Source: Longimicrobiales bacterium (GTDB taxonomy: Bacteria; Gemmatimonadota; Gemmatimonadetes; Longimicrobiales; Gaopeijiaceae). From it: DNA of 64,000 bases. Positions 32,498 to 40,376 of the stretch are shown here, in pieces. Below the pieces are notes generated by a model. That model saw nothing but the letters and a program-made list of their open reading frames with translations, did not search any database and was not told the DNA's origin. Position 1 is the stretch's first letter. Each line of letters opens with the position of its first letter. Location of the stretch: assembly GCA_951813395.1 (NCBI GenBank), contig OX638356.1:2430501-2494500 (forward strand), given 5' to 3'. The position numbers and the translations under genes were made by a program.

Positions 32498-32545
32498 CGG
32501 TAAGCCAGCCTACCCCCGGTATAACCGCGGGGCTGGCGAGGGACG
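32498..32545 (-). other. Candidate oriT of the ColE1 (MOB-P5) type
   Basis: On the minus strand the sequence GGCTGGCTTACC (centre 32501-32508) contains CTGGCTTA, the core around the ColE1/pBR322 bom nick (CTGG/CTTA). Immediately 5' of it on the same strand is a hairpin with ACCG/CGGT flanked by CCCC/GGGG (about 32511-32532). A hairpin 5' to nic is the usual relaxase-binding arrangement. It lies about 130 bp upstream of mobC, the expected position for this class. Nicking is not shown. Confidence 0.5.
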
Positions 32546-32594
32546 TTGCCCCTTCGATCCCCAACAGACCCGCGCTCCGATGGATTGCGCGGGC

Positions 32595-32609
32595 GGGGGC
32601 GTCGCCCCC
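32595..32609 (+). promoter_or_regulatory. Hairpin 25 bp before mobC
   Basis: A perfect stem GGGGGC-GTC-GCCCCC between the oriT candidate and the mobC start. It could be part of an operator or leader structure of the mob operon. Position is the only support. Confidence 0.3.
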
Positions 32610-32634
32610 GTTCCCCCCGTGACGGCGCATCCCG

Positions 32635-32973
32635 ATGGCTAGACGCCGACCGGTTCTGGTTGCCGTCCGCCTGACGCCGGGCGAGTCCGCCGACTGGCGG
32701 GCCAAGGCGAAGGCCGCAGGCGTGCCGCTGTCCGCGCTGATCCGGCGGGCCATGGTCCGAACACGGACCTGGACCGCACGCGCGGCCGAGGTCGAGCGCG
32801 AGCGCACCCGGCAGGTGTCGCGGATCGGGAACAACCTCAACCAGATCGCCAAGTGGGCGAATACCCACAAGGGGGCGGCCGAGGCCGTCGAGGTCCTCGC
32901 CCGCCTTGTCGCCATCGAGCGGGCGCTCGGTGCGCTGGCTCGCTTTGAGAATCCGGAGCGCGATGCACGTTAA
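32635..32973 (+). CDS. mobC: MobC-like relaxosome accessory protein
   Basis: A 112-residue basic protein. The N-terminal half resembles a ribbon-helix-helix DNA-binding domain (VAVRLTPGESADWRAKAKAAG, shortened here to its core), and the C-terminal half has the MobC signature RIGNNLNQIAKWANTHKG (about 62-79). It would help open DNA at oriT for the relaxase. It corresponds to MbeC of ColE1. Its end overlaps the relaxase start by 11 bp. Confidence 0.88.
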   Translation: MARRRPVLVAVRLTPGESADWRAKAKAAGVPLSALIRRAMVRTRTWTARAAEVERERTRQVSRIGNNLNQIAKWANTHKGAAEAVEVLARLVAIERALGALARFENPERDAR

Positions 32974-34531
32974 GTTCCTCGCGCACGGGACCGGCTCGGC
33001 CGGCAAGGCGGCAAGCTACCTCCTCGGGGAGCGGGACGCCGCCGGGAAGCTGCGCGAGGGCGTCGAGGTGTTGCGCGGGAACCCGGACATGGTGGCCGCA
33101 GTTGCCGACTCGCTCGACTTCGAGCACAGGTACACCTCCGGCGTAATCGCCTGGGCACCGGACGACCACCCCACCGACGAGCAGATCGAAGCTGTGCTCG
33201 ACGAGTTCGAGAAGACGGCTTGGGCGGGGCTGGAGCCCGACCGCTACGCCTGGGCGGCCGTCCTGCACCGTGAGGAGCGCGGAGGCGCTCACGTCCATGT
33301 CCTCGCCGCTCGGTGCGACCTGGAGACCGGCCGAAGCCTCAACATCGCGCCTCCGGGTTGGCAGCGGACGTTCGATCCGCTCCGAGACGCCTTCAACCAC
33401 GAGCACGGCTGGGCTCGCCCGGACGATCCCCAGCGGGCCAGAGTGCAGCAGCCCGGCCACCGCGCCTACGTCGAAGCGGCACAGCTGCGGACCGGCCTCC
33501 GACTCGAAGCCTCTCCCCGCGATCTGATCCGGGACTACCTGCTCCAGCGCGTCGAGAGCGGGACGGTGCGGAATCGCCACGAGATCGTCGCCGCGCTCCG
33601 GGAGGCGGGCCTCGAAGTGCCGCGCCAAGGCATGGACTACATCACCGCGCTGGACCCGAAAACCGGGGACCGGTGGCGACTGAAAGGAGAACTGTACGGA
33701 GTTGATTTCCAACGCGAACGATTTGACCGAACGGCTGCGAATGCGGCTGGAACACGAGCGCAGGGAGATCGAGGAGTTGACCGCGAACGAGCTCGAAAGG
33801 CTCGCCGAGCACTCGCGGCGCGTCGCGAGGAGCGCGGTGCGTACCATCGAGCGCGATACGGAGGAGGCGACCGGCAAGATGCGCGAGTTGCTGGTCAAGG
33901 CATGGCAACGGCCGCTGATCGTCGGCCTGAGTCTTTGGATCGGTTTCTTCGGCGGAAGCTGGGCGACGATGCGCTGGTTGGCGAGCAGCATTCAGGACCG
34001 GATCGTGACCCGGGCCGAACTGAACCGGGACATCGAGGACGCCCGGCGGACGCTGGCCCAGCTGGAGGTGGACACCTGGGGGCTCGTGTTCCACGAGATC
34101 AAGGGCGAGCGGTTCGTAGTGGTGCCGGACGGGGTGCTGGCCGATCCGCCCTGGTGGGTGGACGGGGATCGTCCGGCGTTGAAGCTGTCGAACGAGTGAA
34201 GGAGGTCTATGACCGCGTTAGAGGAGCAGTTGACGAGGGCCTTGCGGAGGCTGTGCGCGCAGTACGAAACGGAACAGCAACGGCACTCCGAGCAGGTCGA
34301 AGCCTTGCAAGGGCACGTCGAGCGGCAAGGCGGAGAGATCGAAGCCTTGCGGCAGCACGTCGAGCGGCAGAGCGCGGAGTACGAAGTCTTGCAGATGCGA
34401 ATCGAGCGGCTCGACGCGCTGGCGACACGCTTGGCCGAGTATTTCGGGACATCCGCCGTCGCGAGACCGCGCGGCCTCCGTATCTGATGCGCCGCCCGGG
34501 ACCGGACCGCGATCAGGGTCCGAGCCGCTGA
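32963..34531 (+). CDS. mobA: MobA/MbeA-like relaxase
   Basis: A 522-residue relaxase, close in size to ColE1 MbeA. The N-terminus MHVKFLAHGTGSAGKAASYL is followed by metal-binding histidines in GGAHVHVLAARCD (about 107-119) and a conserved HEIVAALREAGL block (about 208-219). It would nick oriT and pilot the strand in helper-dependent transfer. ATG 32963 is chosen over the upstream frame because it makes the known MobC-MobA overlap. Its C-terminal third is arginine- and glycine-rich and low in complexity because two other genes, mobB and mobD, are read from the same DNA in other frames. Confidence 0.88.
   Translation: MHVKFLAHGTGSAGKAASYLLGERDAAGKLREGVEVLRGNPDMVAAVADSLDFEHRYTSGVIAWAPDDHPTDEQIEAVLDEFEKTAWAGLEPDRYAWAAVLHREERGGAHVHVLAARCDLETGRSLNIAPPGWQRTFDPLRDAFNHEHGWARPDDPQRARVQQPGHRAYVEAAQLRTGLRLEASPRDLIRDYLLQRVESGTVRNRHEIVAALREAGLEVPRQGMDYITALDPKTGDRWRLKGELYGVDFQRERFDRTAANAAGTRAQGDRGVDRERARKARRALAARREERGAYHRARYGGGDRQDARVAGQGMATAADRRPESLDRFLRRKLGDDALVGEQHSGPDRDPGRTEPGHRGRPADAGPAGGGHLGARVPRDQGRAVRSGAGRGAGRSALVGGRGSSGVEAVERVKEVYDRVRGAVDEGLAEAVRAVRNGTATALRAGRSLARARRAARRRDRSLAAARRAAERGVRSLADANRAARRAGDTLGRVFRDIRRRETARPPYLMRRPGPDRDQGPSR
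33702..34199 (+). CDS. mobB: MobB/MbeB-like membrane protein nested in mobA
   Basis: A 165-residue protein fully inside mobA in another frame. The N-terminal half is charged coiled coil (LRMRLEHERREIEELTANEL); a membrane helix follows at about 68-88 (PLIVGLSLWIGFFGGSW); the C-terminal part is soluble (GERFVVVPDGVLADPPWW). ColE1 mbeB is likewise nested in mbeA and its product anchors the relaxosome at the membrane. The start is TTG at 33702 with AAGGAG upstream; ATG near 33738 is an alternative. Protein-like composition here, against the poor composition of mobA in this stretch, supports it. Confidence 0.8.
   Translation: MISNANDLTERLRMRLEHERREIEELTANELERLAEHSRRVARSAVRTIERDTEEATGKMRELLVKAWQRPLIVGLSLWIGFFGGSWATMRWLASSIQDRIVTRAELNRDIEDARRTLAQLEVDTWGLVFHEIKGERFVVVPDGVLADPPWWVDGDRPALKLSNE
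34209..34487 (+). CDS. mobD: MobD/MbeD-like coiled-coil protein nested in mobA
   Basis: A 92-residue protein nested in the 3' end of mobA. It begins MTALEEQLTRALRRL, as in MbeD, and is mostly coiled coil with repeated units HVERQGGEIEALRQ and HVERQSAEYEVLQ. A strong AAGGAGG precedes the ATG at 34209. In ColE1 the mbeD product blocks entry of related plasmids; here the role is inferred from position and resemblance. With mobB it gives the exact ColE1 gene order C-A(B,D). Confidence 0.8.
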   Translation: MTALEEQLTRALRRLCAQYETEQQRHSEQVEALQGHVERQGGEIEALRQHVERQSAEYEVLQMRIERLDALATRLAEYFGTSAVARPRGLRI

Positions 34532-34623
34532 TGGCTCAGGGCAGGGCTGGATCTGGCGCAGGCAACGCGGCTTCGCGAAGTTTCGGACGCGCAGATCGTG
34601 CGGTCCATCACGAGAGGAATCGA

Positions 34624-35796
34624 ATGATGGCACGCACGAAACGAAGTCGGCGCTCGTACAGCGCCGGCGAATGGGGCCGGAATCGGGTCCGGGTCTTTAC
34701 CGATCCGAGAACCGGCATCATCCAGGTCGAGTGGCGCGAGAACGGGCGCAGGCTCACCCGGTCGCTGAAGCACCGTAACTGGAACCGGGCCAAGCGGCAG
34801 GCGGACAAGATCGCCGCCGGACTCGCCGAGCCCGCGACCACGGACACGGCGGAAGCCGAGTCCGAGCCGCTCACCTTGGAAACGCTGCTTGAAATCTACG
34901 GTGAAGAGGTCACCCCCACGAAGAGCGGGCGGTCGCAGAACCACGACCGGGCCATGATGAGGAGGTTCCTTCGGTTCTTCGGGAGGCACCGGAAGGCCGA
35001 GACCCTTTCGCAACGCGACTGGGACCGCTTCATCCGGGCGCGGCGCGTGGGCAAGGCCGGCGGTAGCCGCAGACCCGTGTCCGAACGGACGATCGAATAC
35101 GATCTGAGGCTGCTACTCGCGATCCTTAACTGGGCCGCGAAGTCAAGGGACGCGGAGGGACGGCTCCTCCTCGAATCCAACCCGCTCCGGGGCCTCAAGC
35201 TGCCAAAGGAGAAGAATCCGAGACGGGTGGTGCTCACCCAGACAGAGTACGAAGCGTTGCTCGGGGTGTCCGCCCAGGTGGACTGGCGGTTCCGAGTGGC
35301 CTTGGTGCTCGCCCACGAGACCGGGCACCGAATCGGTGCCATTCGGCGGCTTCGTTGAGCCGACATCGAACTCGATGGCCGGACCATCCGGTGGCGGGGA
35401 GAGCACGAGAAGACCGGTTACGAGCACCGGACGCCGGTCACGGCCATGGCGGGGGCCGTTCTGGAGGAAGCGCGGAGGCACAACCCCGGGATCGGGGACG
35501 CGCCCCTGCTGGCCGCGCCGAAGGATCCCTTCGCGAGCATGAGCCGCTCGCTGGCGCGGGACTGGTGGAAGAAGGCCGAGACGCTTGCGGAGCTGGAACC
35601 CAAACGCGGCCGCGGCTGGCACTCGCTGAGGCGGAAATTCGCCTCCGACCTGATGGACCTGCCGCTGAAGGTGCTCTGCGACCTCGGCGGCTGGAAGACC
35701 GCCGAGACGGTCCTCCAGTGCTATCAGCGCCCCGACGAGGACCGGCTCAGAAAAGCCATCGAAGAGTACCGGGGGGTTGGCTCCACGTCCAAATAG
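34624..35796 (+). pseudogene. int: Tyrosine integrase with an in-frame TGA
   Basis: 390 codons from ATG 34624 (GAGAGGAA upstream), ending 50 bp before the tRNA-Pro gene, the position expected for the island integrase. The N-terminal arm-binding and core-binding domains are complete. The catalytic domain has Arg in GHRIGA, HSLRR, and Tyr in VLQCYQRP. Codon 245 (35356-35358) is TGA where the left remnant and the family have Trp (LRWADI). Reading continues in frame to 35796 with no other defect. Without readthrough the product lacks most catalytic residues, so the gene is probably dead; a UCA-anticodon tRNA on the same island makes readthrough worth testing. Confidence 0.85.
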
Positions 35797-35889
35797 CGGA
35801 CATAATTAGCGAACATCGAACCCCCCCAAATCACGCCAACTCCAATCGGGGCGGCCGGATTCGAACCGGCGACCTCCTGCTCCCAAAGC
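35311..35889. repeat. 579-bp direct repeat, right copy
   Basis: The partner of 14367-14945. It covers the 3' part of the integrase gene and the 3' half of the tRNA-Pro gene (attR). The sequence beyond 35889 completes the tRNA and is chromosomal. Confidence 0.93.
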
Positions 35890-35919
35890 AGGCGCGCTAC
35901 CGAACTGCGCCACGCCCCG
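35846..35919 (-). tRNA. tRNA-Pro (anticodon TGG)
   Basis: A 74-nt cloverleaf without encoded CCA. Acceptor stem CGGGGCG/CGCCCCG with discriminator A, anticodon stem CCTGC/GCAGG around loop TTTGGGA (anticodon TGG, reads CCA), and T stem with TTCGAAT. It is the integration site of the island: the last 44 bases are repeated at 14902-14945. The gene is intact, so the island restored it. Confidence 0.95.
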
Positions 35920-36114
35920 CATCCAGGCAAGTTGTAGGAAGATGGCCCAATAGGCACGTCCGGGGTAGGTGAGGCCAGGTCCGGGCCATGGTACCGCCGG
36001 GTCCCGGCCACAGGGCCTTGCCGCGACCGCCGCTTGACCCCCTTGCGGCCTCTGAACGATGTTCTCCGGAGAGTGTGGAAGCCCCGTTGTGACGAGTGGA
36101 GGAAGCCGGCTCAG

Positions 36115-37476
36115 GTGAAAAAGGTGCGCGCGGCAAGCCGGAAGGCATCTCCCTGGTTTACATCGGCTGTTCTCCCGGCACTCCTCGCATCCGTTGCACT
36201 GGTCGCCCCCACTTCGCCGGCGGCAGGCCTGCAGGACCCGACGGAGGCCGACGCAGCCACGGACGATGTCGTGCCGGGGTCCTCGCTGTCAGTGCATTTG
36301 CTCACGGTGGAGCCCGGAGACGCGGTCTGGGAGCTGTTCGGGCACAACGCGCTGGTGGTCAGCGACCTGGATACGGGGTATTCGCAGGCGTTCAACTACG
36401 GACTCTACGACCTCTACTCGGAGGGGTTCTATTTCGAGTTTCTGAAGGGTCGAATGATGTACGTCGTCGGGGCGGTGCCTACGGATCGGCTGATTGCGGG
36501 CTACCGGGCGCAGAATCGTCGGGTTTGGGCCCAGGAGCTCGATCTGGAGCCCGGCCGGAAGGCCGAACTGCTTCGCTTGCTGCAAACGGCAGTTCTCCCG
36601 GAAAACATGCGGTACCGATACGAGTACTACCTCAACAACTGCTCGACGAAGCTCCGGGACATCCTCGACACCGTGCTGGACGGCCAACTTCGACAGGCGA
36701 CCGACGGGTCGCCCACGGGCACGAACTGGCGGGAGCAGACCCGCCGGCTGACCGCTCCGGACCTGTTGGGATACGTCGGCATCGACCTCCTGCTGGGCCC
36801 CAAGGGGGACGAGCCGACGAACCGCTGGCAGGAGATGTGGATCCCCATGAAGCTCCGGGATACGGTCGGGGCCTTGTGGGTGAGCCGGAGCGACGGGAGC
36901 CGGGTAAGACTGGTTCGCTCCGAGGCGCTTCTGGTGACATCCGACAGGAGTCACGAAGCCGCTGCGGCACCCTCATTCGTCCTTCTGTTCCTGCTGTGCG
37001 GCATGCTGGCGGGATTGCTCATGCTGCTCGTCGGGCGCGCGGCCTCACGCGGGACGCTTCTTGCGCGGCTGGGACTCGGCTTCTTCGGCGGACTGTGGGG
37101 GACCTTCTGCTTTGTCGCGGGAGCGATTCTTATCGCCGTCCACTGGACAGACCACGAGTTCATGTACTGGAACCAGAACGTCCTGCTCTTCAGCCCACTG
37201 GGAGCCGGCGTCGCGTTCGGCCTCGTTCGCGTATCCGCGCGAGGGCGTACGAGCGTCTGGGGACGCAGATTCGCGCTCGCCACGCTCGGGCTGGCTTGTG
37301 TCGCGCTGCTGCTGAACCTGATCCCGGCACTGGCAACGGGAAACCGTGAACTGATCGCCTTGACTGTGCCGGTACACCTGGCCGTGTGCTGGGTATTGCT
37401 ACGCGTTCACCCCACTGACCGCGCGCTACTGTACGGTCACGGCGGGGGTCCGGGGGACACCAGGTACGCCGTGTAG
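36115..37476 (+). CDS. DUF4105 (Lnb N-terminal periplasmic domain) membrane protein
   Basis: A 453-residue protein from GTG 36115 with a signal segment (VLPALLASVALVAPTSPAAG). The DUF4105 domain has LLTVEPGDAVWELFGHNALV (about 64-83), FNYGLYDLYSEGFYFEF and YYLNNCSTKLRDIL (about 178-191) with a conserved Cys. Four or so C-terminal membrane helices follow. Related Lnb enzymes transfer an acyl chain within lipoproteins, so a role in lipoprotein or envelope maturation is possible, not shown. It is the first chromosomal gene after the island and converges with rdgB. Confidence 0.82.
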   Translation: MKKVRAASRKASPWFTSAVLPALLASVALVAPTSPAAGLQDPTEADAATDDVVPGSSLSVHLLTVEPGDAVWELFGHNALVVSDLDTGYSQAFNYGLYDLYSEGFYFEFLKGRMMYVVGAVPTDRLIAGYRAQNRRVWAQELDLEPGRKAELLRLLQTAVLPENMRYRYEYYLNNCSTKLRDILDTVLDGQLRQATDGSPTGTNWREQTRRLTAPDLLGYVGIDLLLGPKGDEPTNRWQEMWIPMKLRDTVGALWVSRSDGSRVRLVRSEALLVTSDRSHEAAAAPSFVLLFLLCGMLAGLLMLLVGRAASRGTLLARLGLGFFGGLWGTFCFVAGAILIAVHWTDHEFMYWNQNVLLFSPLGAGVAFGLVRVSARGRTSVWGRRFALATLGLACVALLLNLIPALATGNRELIALTVPVHLAVCWVLLRVHPTDRALLYGHGGGPGDTRYAV

Positions 37477-37492
37477 GTCGGGCCCTGCCGGA

Positions 37493-38116
37493 TCAGGACC
37501 GCAGATGGGCCGCCAGTTCCCGAAATGCCTGTCCCCGGTGGCTCCGCTCGTGCTTTTCGTCCGACGTGAGCTGGGCGTAGGTCCTGTTGGTGTCCACGTC
37601 CAGGAAGAGGGGATCGTAGCCGAACCCACCCCTGCCGCGCGGTCTGACAACGATGCGGCCGGGGGCCTCGCCCCGGAAGTGGACCGTGTCTTCCGTCCGC
37701 GGATCGACGTAGCAGGCCACGCAGACGTAACGCGCCCCCCGCCCCGCCGGCGCGACCCCACGAAGGCATTCCAGCAAATGACTGTTGTTGGCATCGTCGC
37801 GTTCAAGACCCGGGTAGCGCTCGAGCGGTGCGAAGCGCCTGGTTCTGACGCCGGGCCGGCCATCCAGCGCCATGACTTCCAGGCCTGAGTCGTCCGCCAC
37901 CGTCGGGAGTCCCGTCAAACCGGCGAAGTAGCGAGCCTTGGAGGCCGCGTTCTCCTCGAACGTCTCGAAGGGCTCCAGCGACTCCTCCACCGCCGACCAC
38001 GGCACGGACTCGTCCTCCAGCGTGACGACTCGGGGTCCGCCCCCGGGGGCCGTCTCGAAGATGCGAACCACCTCCGCGGCCTTGTGAGTGCTCCGCGTGG
38101 CAAGCAGGAGCTTCAC
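37493..38116 (-). CDS. rdgB: Non-canonical purine NTP pyrophosphatase (RdgB/HAM1)
   Basis: A 207-residue HAM1 enzyme that hydrolyses ITP, dITP and XTP to monophosphates, keeping them out of nucleic acids. Signatures are LLLATRSTHKAAEV at the N-terminus, FEENAASKARYFAG (about 52-65), VADDSGLEVMALDGRPGV (about 72-89), and GFGYDPLFL (about 164-172) with TSDEKHERSHRGQA near the end. It overlaps the upstream heptose adenylyltransferase gene by 4 bp. Confidence 0.95.
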   Translation of the reverse strand: MKLLLATRSTHKAAEVVRIFETAPGGGPRVVTLEDESVPWSAVEESLEPFETFEENAASKARYFAGLTGLPTVADDSGLEVMALDGRPGVRTRRFAPLERYPGLERDDANNSHLLECLRGVAPAGRGARYVCVACYVDPRTEDTVHFRGEAPGRIVVRPRGRGGFGYDPLFLDVDTNRTYAQLTSDEKHERSHRGQAFRELAAHLRS

Positions 38117-38619
38117 GTTTCTCCCTTCCCCTTCAGGCGCCGGACGAGACCGCTGGTCGAGTGGCCCGCCACGCGCGGCACGATCACGACCCGGCCTCCC
38201 CGATCCCTCACGGCCGCGGCTCCGGCCACCTCGGCTTCGGCGTAGTCGCCGCCCTTGACGAGCACATCGGGTTCGAGTTCGGCGATCAGGGCCTCCGGCG
38301 TGTCCTCATGAAACGAGGTGACCCAGTCCACGCACTCAAGCGCGGCCAGCACCATCGCTCGATCCGCCTCGGTCACCAGCGGGCGGTCAACACCCTTGCC
38401 CAGCCTCCCGGCCGACGCATCCGTGTTGATGGCCACCAGCAGCGCGTCACCCTGCTCCCGCGCCCGAACCAGACACTCGACGTGGCCACGGTGCAGCAGG
38501 TCGAAGCAGCCGTTCGTGAACACCAGCCGGAACGATCGTCCCGGACCCGCCTCCCTGACCGCTTCGGCACGGCTGAGGATCTTCTCCGCCGGCGACCTGA
38601 GCGGCCCGGACACCCTCAC
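38113..38619 (-). CDS. rfaE2: D-glycero-beta-D-manno-heptose 1-phosphate adenylyltransferase
   Basis: A 168-residue cytidylyltransferase-fold enzyme for ADP-heptose synthesis in the LPS core pathway. The nucleotide motif is FTNGCFDLLHRGHVECL (about 33-49), followed by LVAINTDASAGRLGKG and RPLVTEADRAMVLAALE, DVLVKGGDY (about 125-133) and HSTSGLVRR, which fits ISTSxxxxR. It is a stand-alone C-terminal half of HldE (RfaE domain II). LPS genes lptE and lpxH lie further along the window. Confidence 0.92.
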   Translation of the reverse strand: MRVSGPLRSPAEKILSRAEAVREAGPGRSFRLVFTNGCFDLLHRGHVECLVRAREQGDALLVAINTDASAGRLGKGVDRPLVTEADRAMVLAALECVDWVTSFHEDTPEALIAELEPDVLVKGGDYAEAEVAGAAAVRDRGGRVVIVPRVAGHSTSGLVRRLKGKGET

Positions 38620-38666
38620 GGCCGCCCCACTCCCCTACCCACCCCGCGCACCGCGCACCCGCCCCG

Positions 38667-40376
38667 TCAGAGGAGCTCCAGGAGCAGGAACGCGGCCAGG
38701 ATGATCGACACCCACAGCACCATGCTTCCCGCGGGCCACGTTCGCGCGAGAATGCCCCGCGGTCCGTGCGACCTGAACGCGCCGCGCAGCACCCCGCGCA
38801 CGGTGCCGACCACCGCGCTGCGAACCGCCGCGTCGGCAGCACCCACCGCGGCGCCCGTAAACCGCACCACGCGGGCCGCGGCCCTCCGGTAGACCCAGTC
38901 CGCGTCGAGGTTCACCGATGGAATCTCCGCAGGGTAGATCTTCCAGAGGTGGAAGGCCGCGACGGCACCGATCGCGAACGCCAGCAACTGCAGCTGGGTC
39001 AGGATGTGCGTCGCGGTGTACGGCTCGTAGTCGACGGCGTAGGGCAGGATGCCATACAGCAGATCGGGCCGCCAGCCGATCGCCATGCACGCGAACGCGC
39101 CGACCCCCATCGCCACCAGCATGTTCCAGGGCGGCTCCCGGGTTCGTATCCCCGAATCGTGGGCGAAGAAGGCGAAGAACGGGATCTTGATGCCCGCGTG
39201 CTCCACCACGCCCGCGGACGCGAAGAGCATCACCGGCCAGATCCAGTTGAAATGCTCCTCCAGCAGCGCCGACATGATCATGCTCTTGGACACGAAGGCA
39301 TTGAACAGGGGCACCGCGGAAATCGACAGCGCGCCAATGATGCAGAGCGTGGCGGTCCACGGCATCGTCTTGTAGAGCCCCCCGAGATCGGACGCCTTCG
39401 TCTTTCCGGTCATGTGCATGACCGCCCCCATCGACATGAACAGCAGCCCCTTGAAGAGCACGTCGTTGAACGCGTGCGACACCGCGCCGTTGATCGCGAG
39501 CTGCGTCCCCACCCCGATTCCGCAGACCATGAACCCGATCTGGTTGATCATCGAGTAGCCGAGCGTGCGCCGCAGGTCGTTCTCGATGACCGCGTAGAAG
39601 ATGGGGAAGCACGCCATGACCGCGCCGACATAGATCAGGGCGTCCGTCCCGGCGTAGCCGCGCGCCAGCGCGTACACGGCCACCTTCGTGGTGAAGGCGC
39701 TGAGGAAGACGGTGCCCGTGGGGGTCCCCTCCGGATACGCATCGATCAGCCAGCTGTGCAGGAGCGGGAATGCGGCCTTCACGCCGAAGCCGAGCAGCAC
39801 CAGCCAGCCCGCAAGACCCTCCAGTCCCATGGGCCCGAATTCGAGGCTTCCCGTGTTGTGGGCATGCACCATCGCCCCGGCGAGCAACGTGACCCCGGAC
39901 ACGATGTGAACCAGCAGGTACCGCATGCCGGCCGACACCGCGCGTGGCGTCTTCCGGGTCCAGATCAGGAACACGGAACTGACGGCCAGCAGTTCCCAGA
40001 AGACGAACAGCGTGATGAAGTCTCCGGCGAACACCGCGCCGAGTGCGCTCCCCGCGTACACCACGGCCGAAGTGTGCTGCACCGTCGCGTGATCGCCCTT
40101 CTTCAGGTGCAGCGAGTAGACGATCGCGATGAACGCACCCAGATGGAACAGGTGGCCGAACATGATCGCGAGCCTGTCCGCCCGCACCAGCGTCAGCGTA
40201 TAGCCGAGCAGCTCGTATTGCAGCTGGTACCCTTCCTCGATCCCCATCGCGTTGAGCGCGCCGACGACGGGAATCAGCACGAGCCACAGCATGCGCACGC
40301 GCGGCACGCGGCCCAGCAGCGGGACCACCAGGGCCCCGACGAGGAAGATCAGGAACGGAGGGACGCTACTCGGCAT
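38667..40376 (-). CDS. NuoLMN/MrpD-type antiporter subunit (third copy)
   Basis: A 569-residue integral membrane protein of the proton-conducting transporter family, with about 14-16 helices. Characteristic blocks are LFVFWELLAVSSVFLIW (about 125-141), the conserved Lys in FGVKAAFPLLHSWL (about 198-211) and HAFNDVLFKGLLFMSMGAV (about 290-308). The C-terminus carries extra helices (SMVLWVSIILAAFLLLELL). It is the last gene of the Mrp-like operon and overlaps the small 82-residue membrane protein gene by 11 bp. It would form one of the proton/cation translocation modules. Confidence 0.9.
   Translation of the reverse strand: MPSSVPPFLIFLVGALVVPLLGRVPRVRMLWLVLIPVVGALNAMGIEEGYQLQYELLGYTLTLVRADRLAIMFGHLFHLGAFIAIVYSLHLKKGDHATVQHTSAVVYAGSALGAVFAGDFITLFVFWELLAVSSVFLIWTRKTPRAVSAGMRYLLVHIVSGVTLLAGAMVHAHNTGSLEFGPMGLEGLAGWLVLLGFGVKAAFPLLHSWLIDAYPEGTPTGTVFLSAFTTKVAVYALARGYAGTDALIYVGAVMACFPIFYAVIENDLRRTLGYSMINQIGFMVCGIGVGTQLAINGAVSHAFNDVLFKGLLFMSMGAVMHMTGKTKASDLGGLYKTMPWTATLCIIGALSISAVPLFNAFVSKSMIMSALLEEHFNWIWPVMLFASAGVVEHAGIKIPFFAFFAHDSGIRTREPPWNMLVAMGVGAFACMAIGWRPDLLYGILPYAVDYEPYTATHILTQLQLLAFAIGAVAAFHLWKIYPAEIPSVNLDADWVYRRAAARVVRFTGAAVGAADAAVRSAVVGTVRGVLRGAFRSHGPRGILARTWPAGSMVLWVSIILAAFLLLELL

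Larger units (their letters stand above)
31515..32634. other. Non-coding gap upstream of the mobilization genes
   Basis: About 1.1 kb without a gene I can support. Open frames on both strands lack motifs. It contains the second copy of the 64-bp dispersed repeat (32125-32188), a candidate oriT (32498-32545), and a hairpin before mobC. The part 31515-32120 shows nothing recognisable. Confidence 0.5.
14902..35889. mobile_element. Mobilizable defence island integrated at tRNA-Pro(TGG)
   Basis: About 21 kb lie between two identical 44-bp tRNA-Pro att sequences. The content is an integrase (interrupted by TGA) adjacent to the intact tRNA, a ColE1-like mobilization module with candidate oriT, a helicase/nuclease/methylase/ATPase cassette, a type II CBASS operon, a second UCA-anticodon tRNA and a DUF429 gene. 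No replication or conjugative transfer (type IV secretion) genes are present, so transfer would need a helper. The 579-bp flanking repeats would also permit loss by homologous recombination. Confidence 0.85.

Noticed and set aside
34531-34623. Starting the integrase at 34531
   Set aside because: The first 31 residues are Gly/Ser/Arg-rich without motif, and a good ribosome binding site precedes ATG 34624.
35359-35400. A SECIS element after the integrase TGA
   Set aside because: The only nearby hairpin (CCGGA-CCA-TCCGG) is small, lacks a SECIS-like apical loop and is also present in the left copy that has TGG.
14902-35889. A prophage
   Set aside because: No capsid, portal, terminase, tail or lysis genes; integrase and att sites are explained by a mobilizable island.
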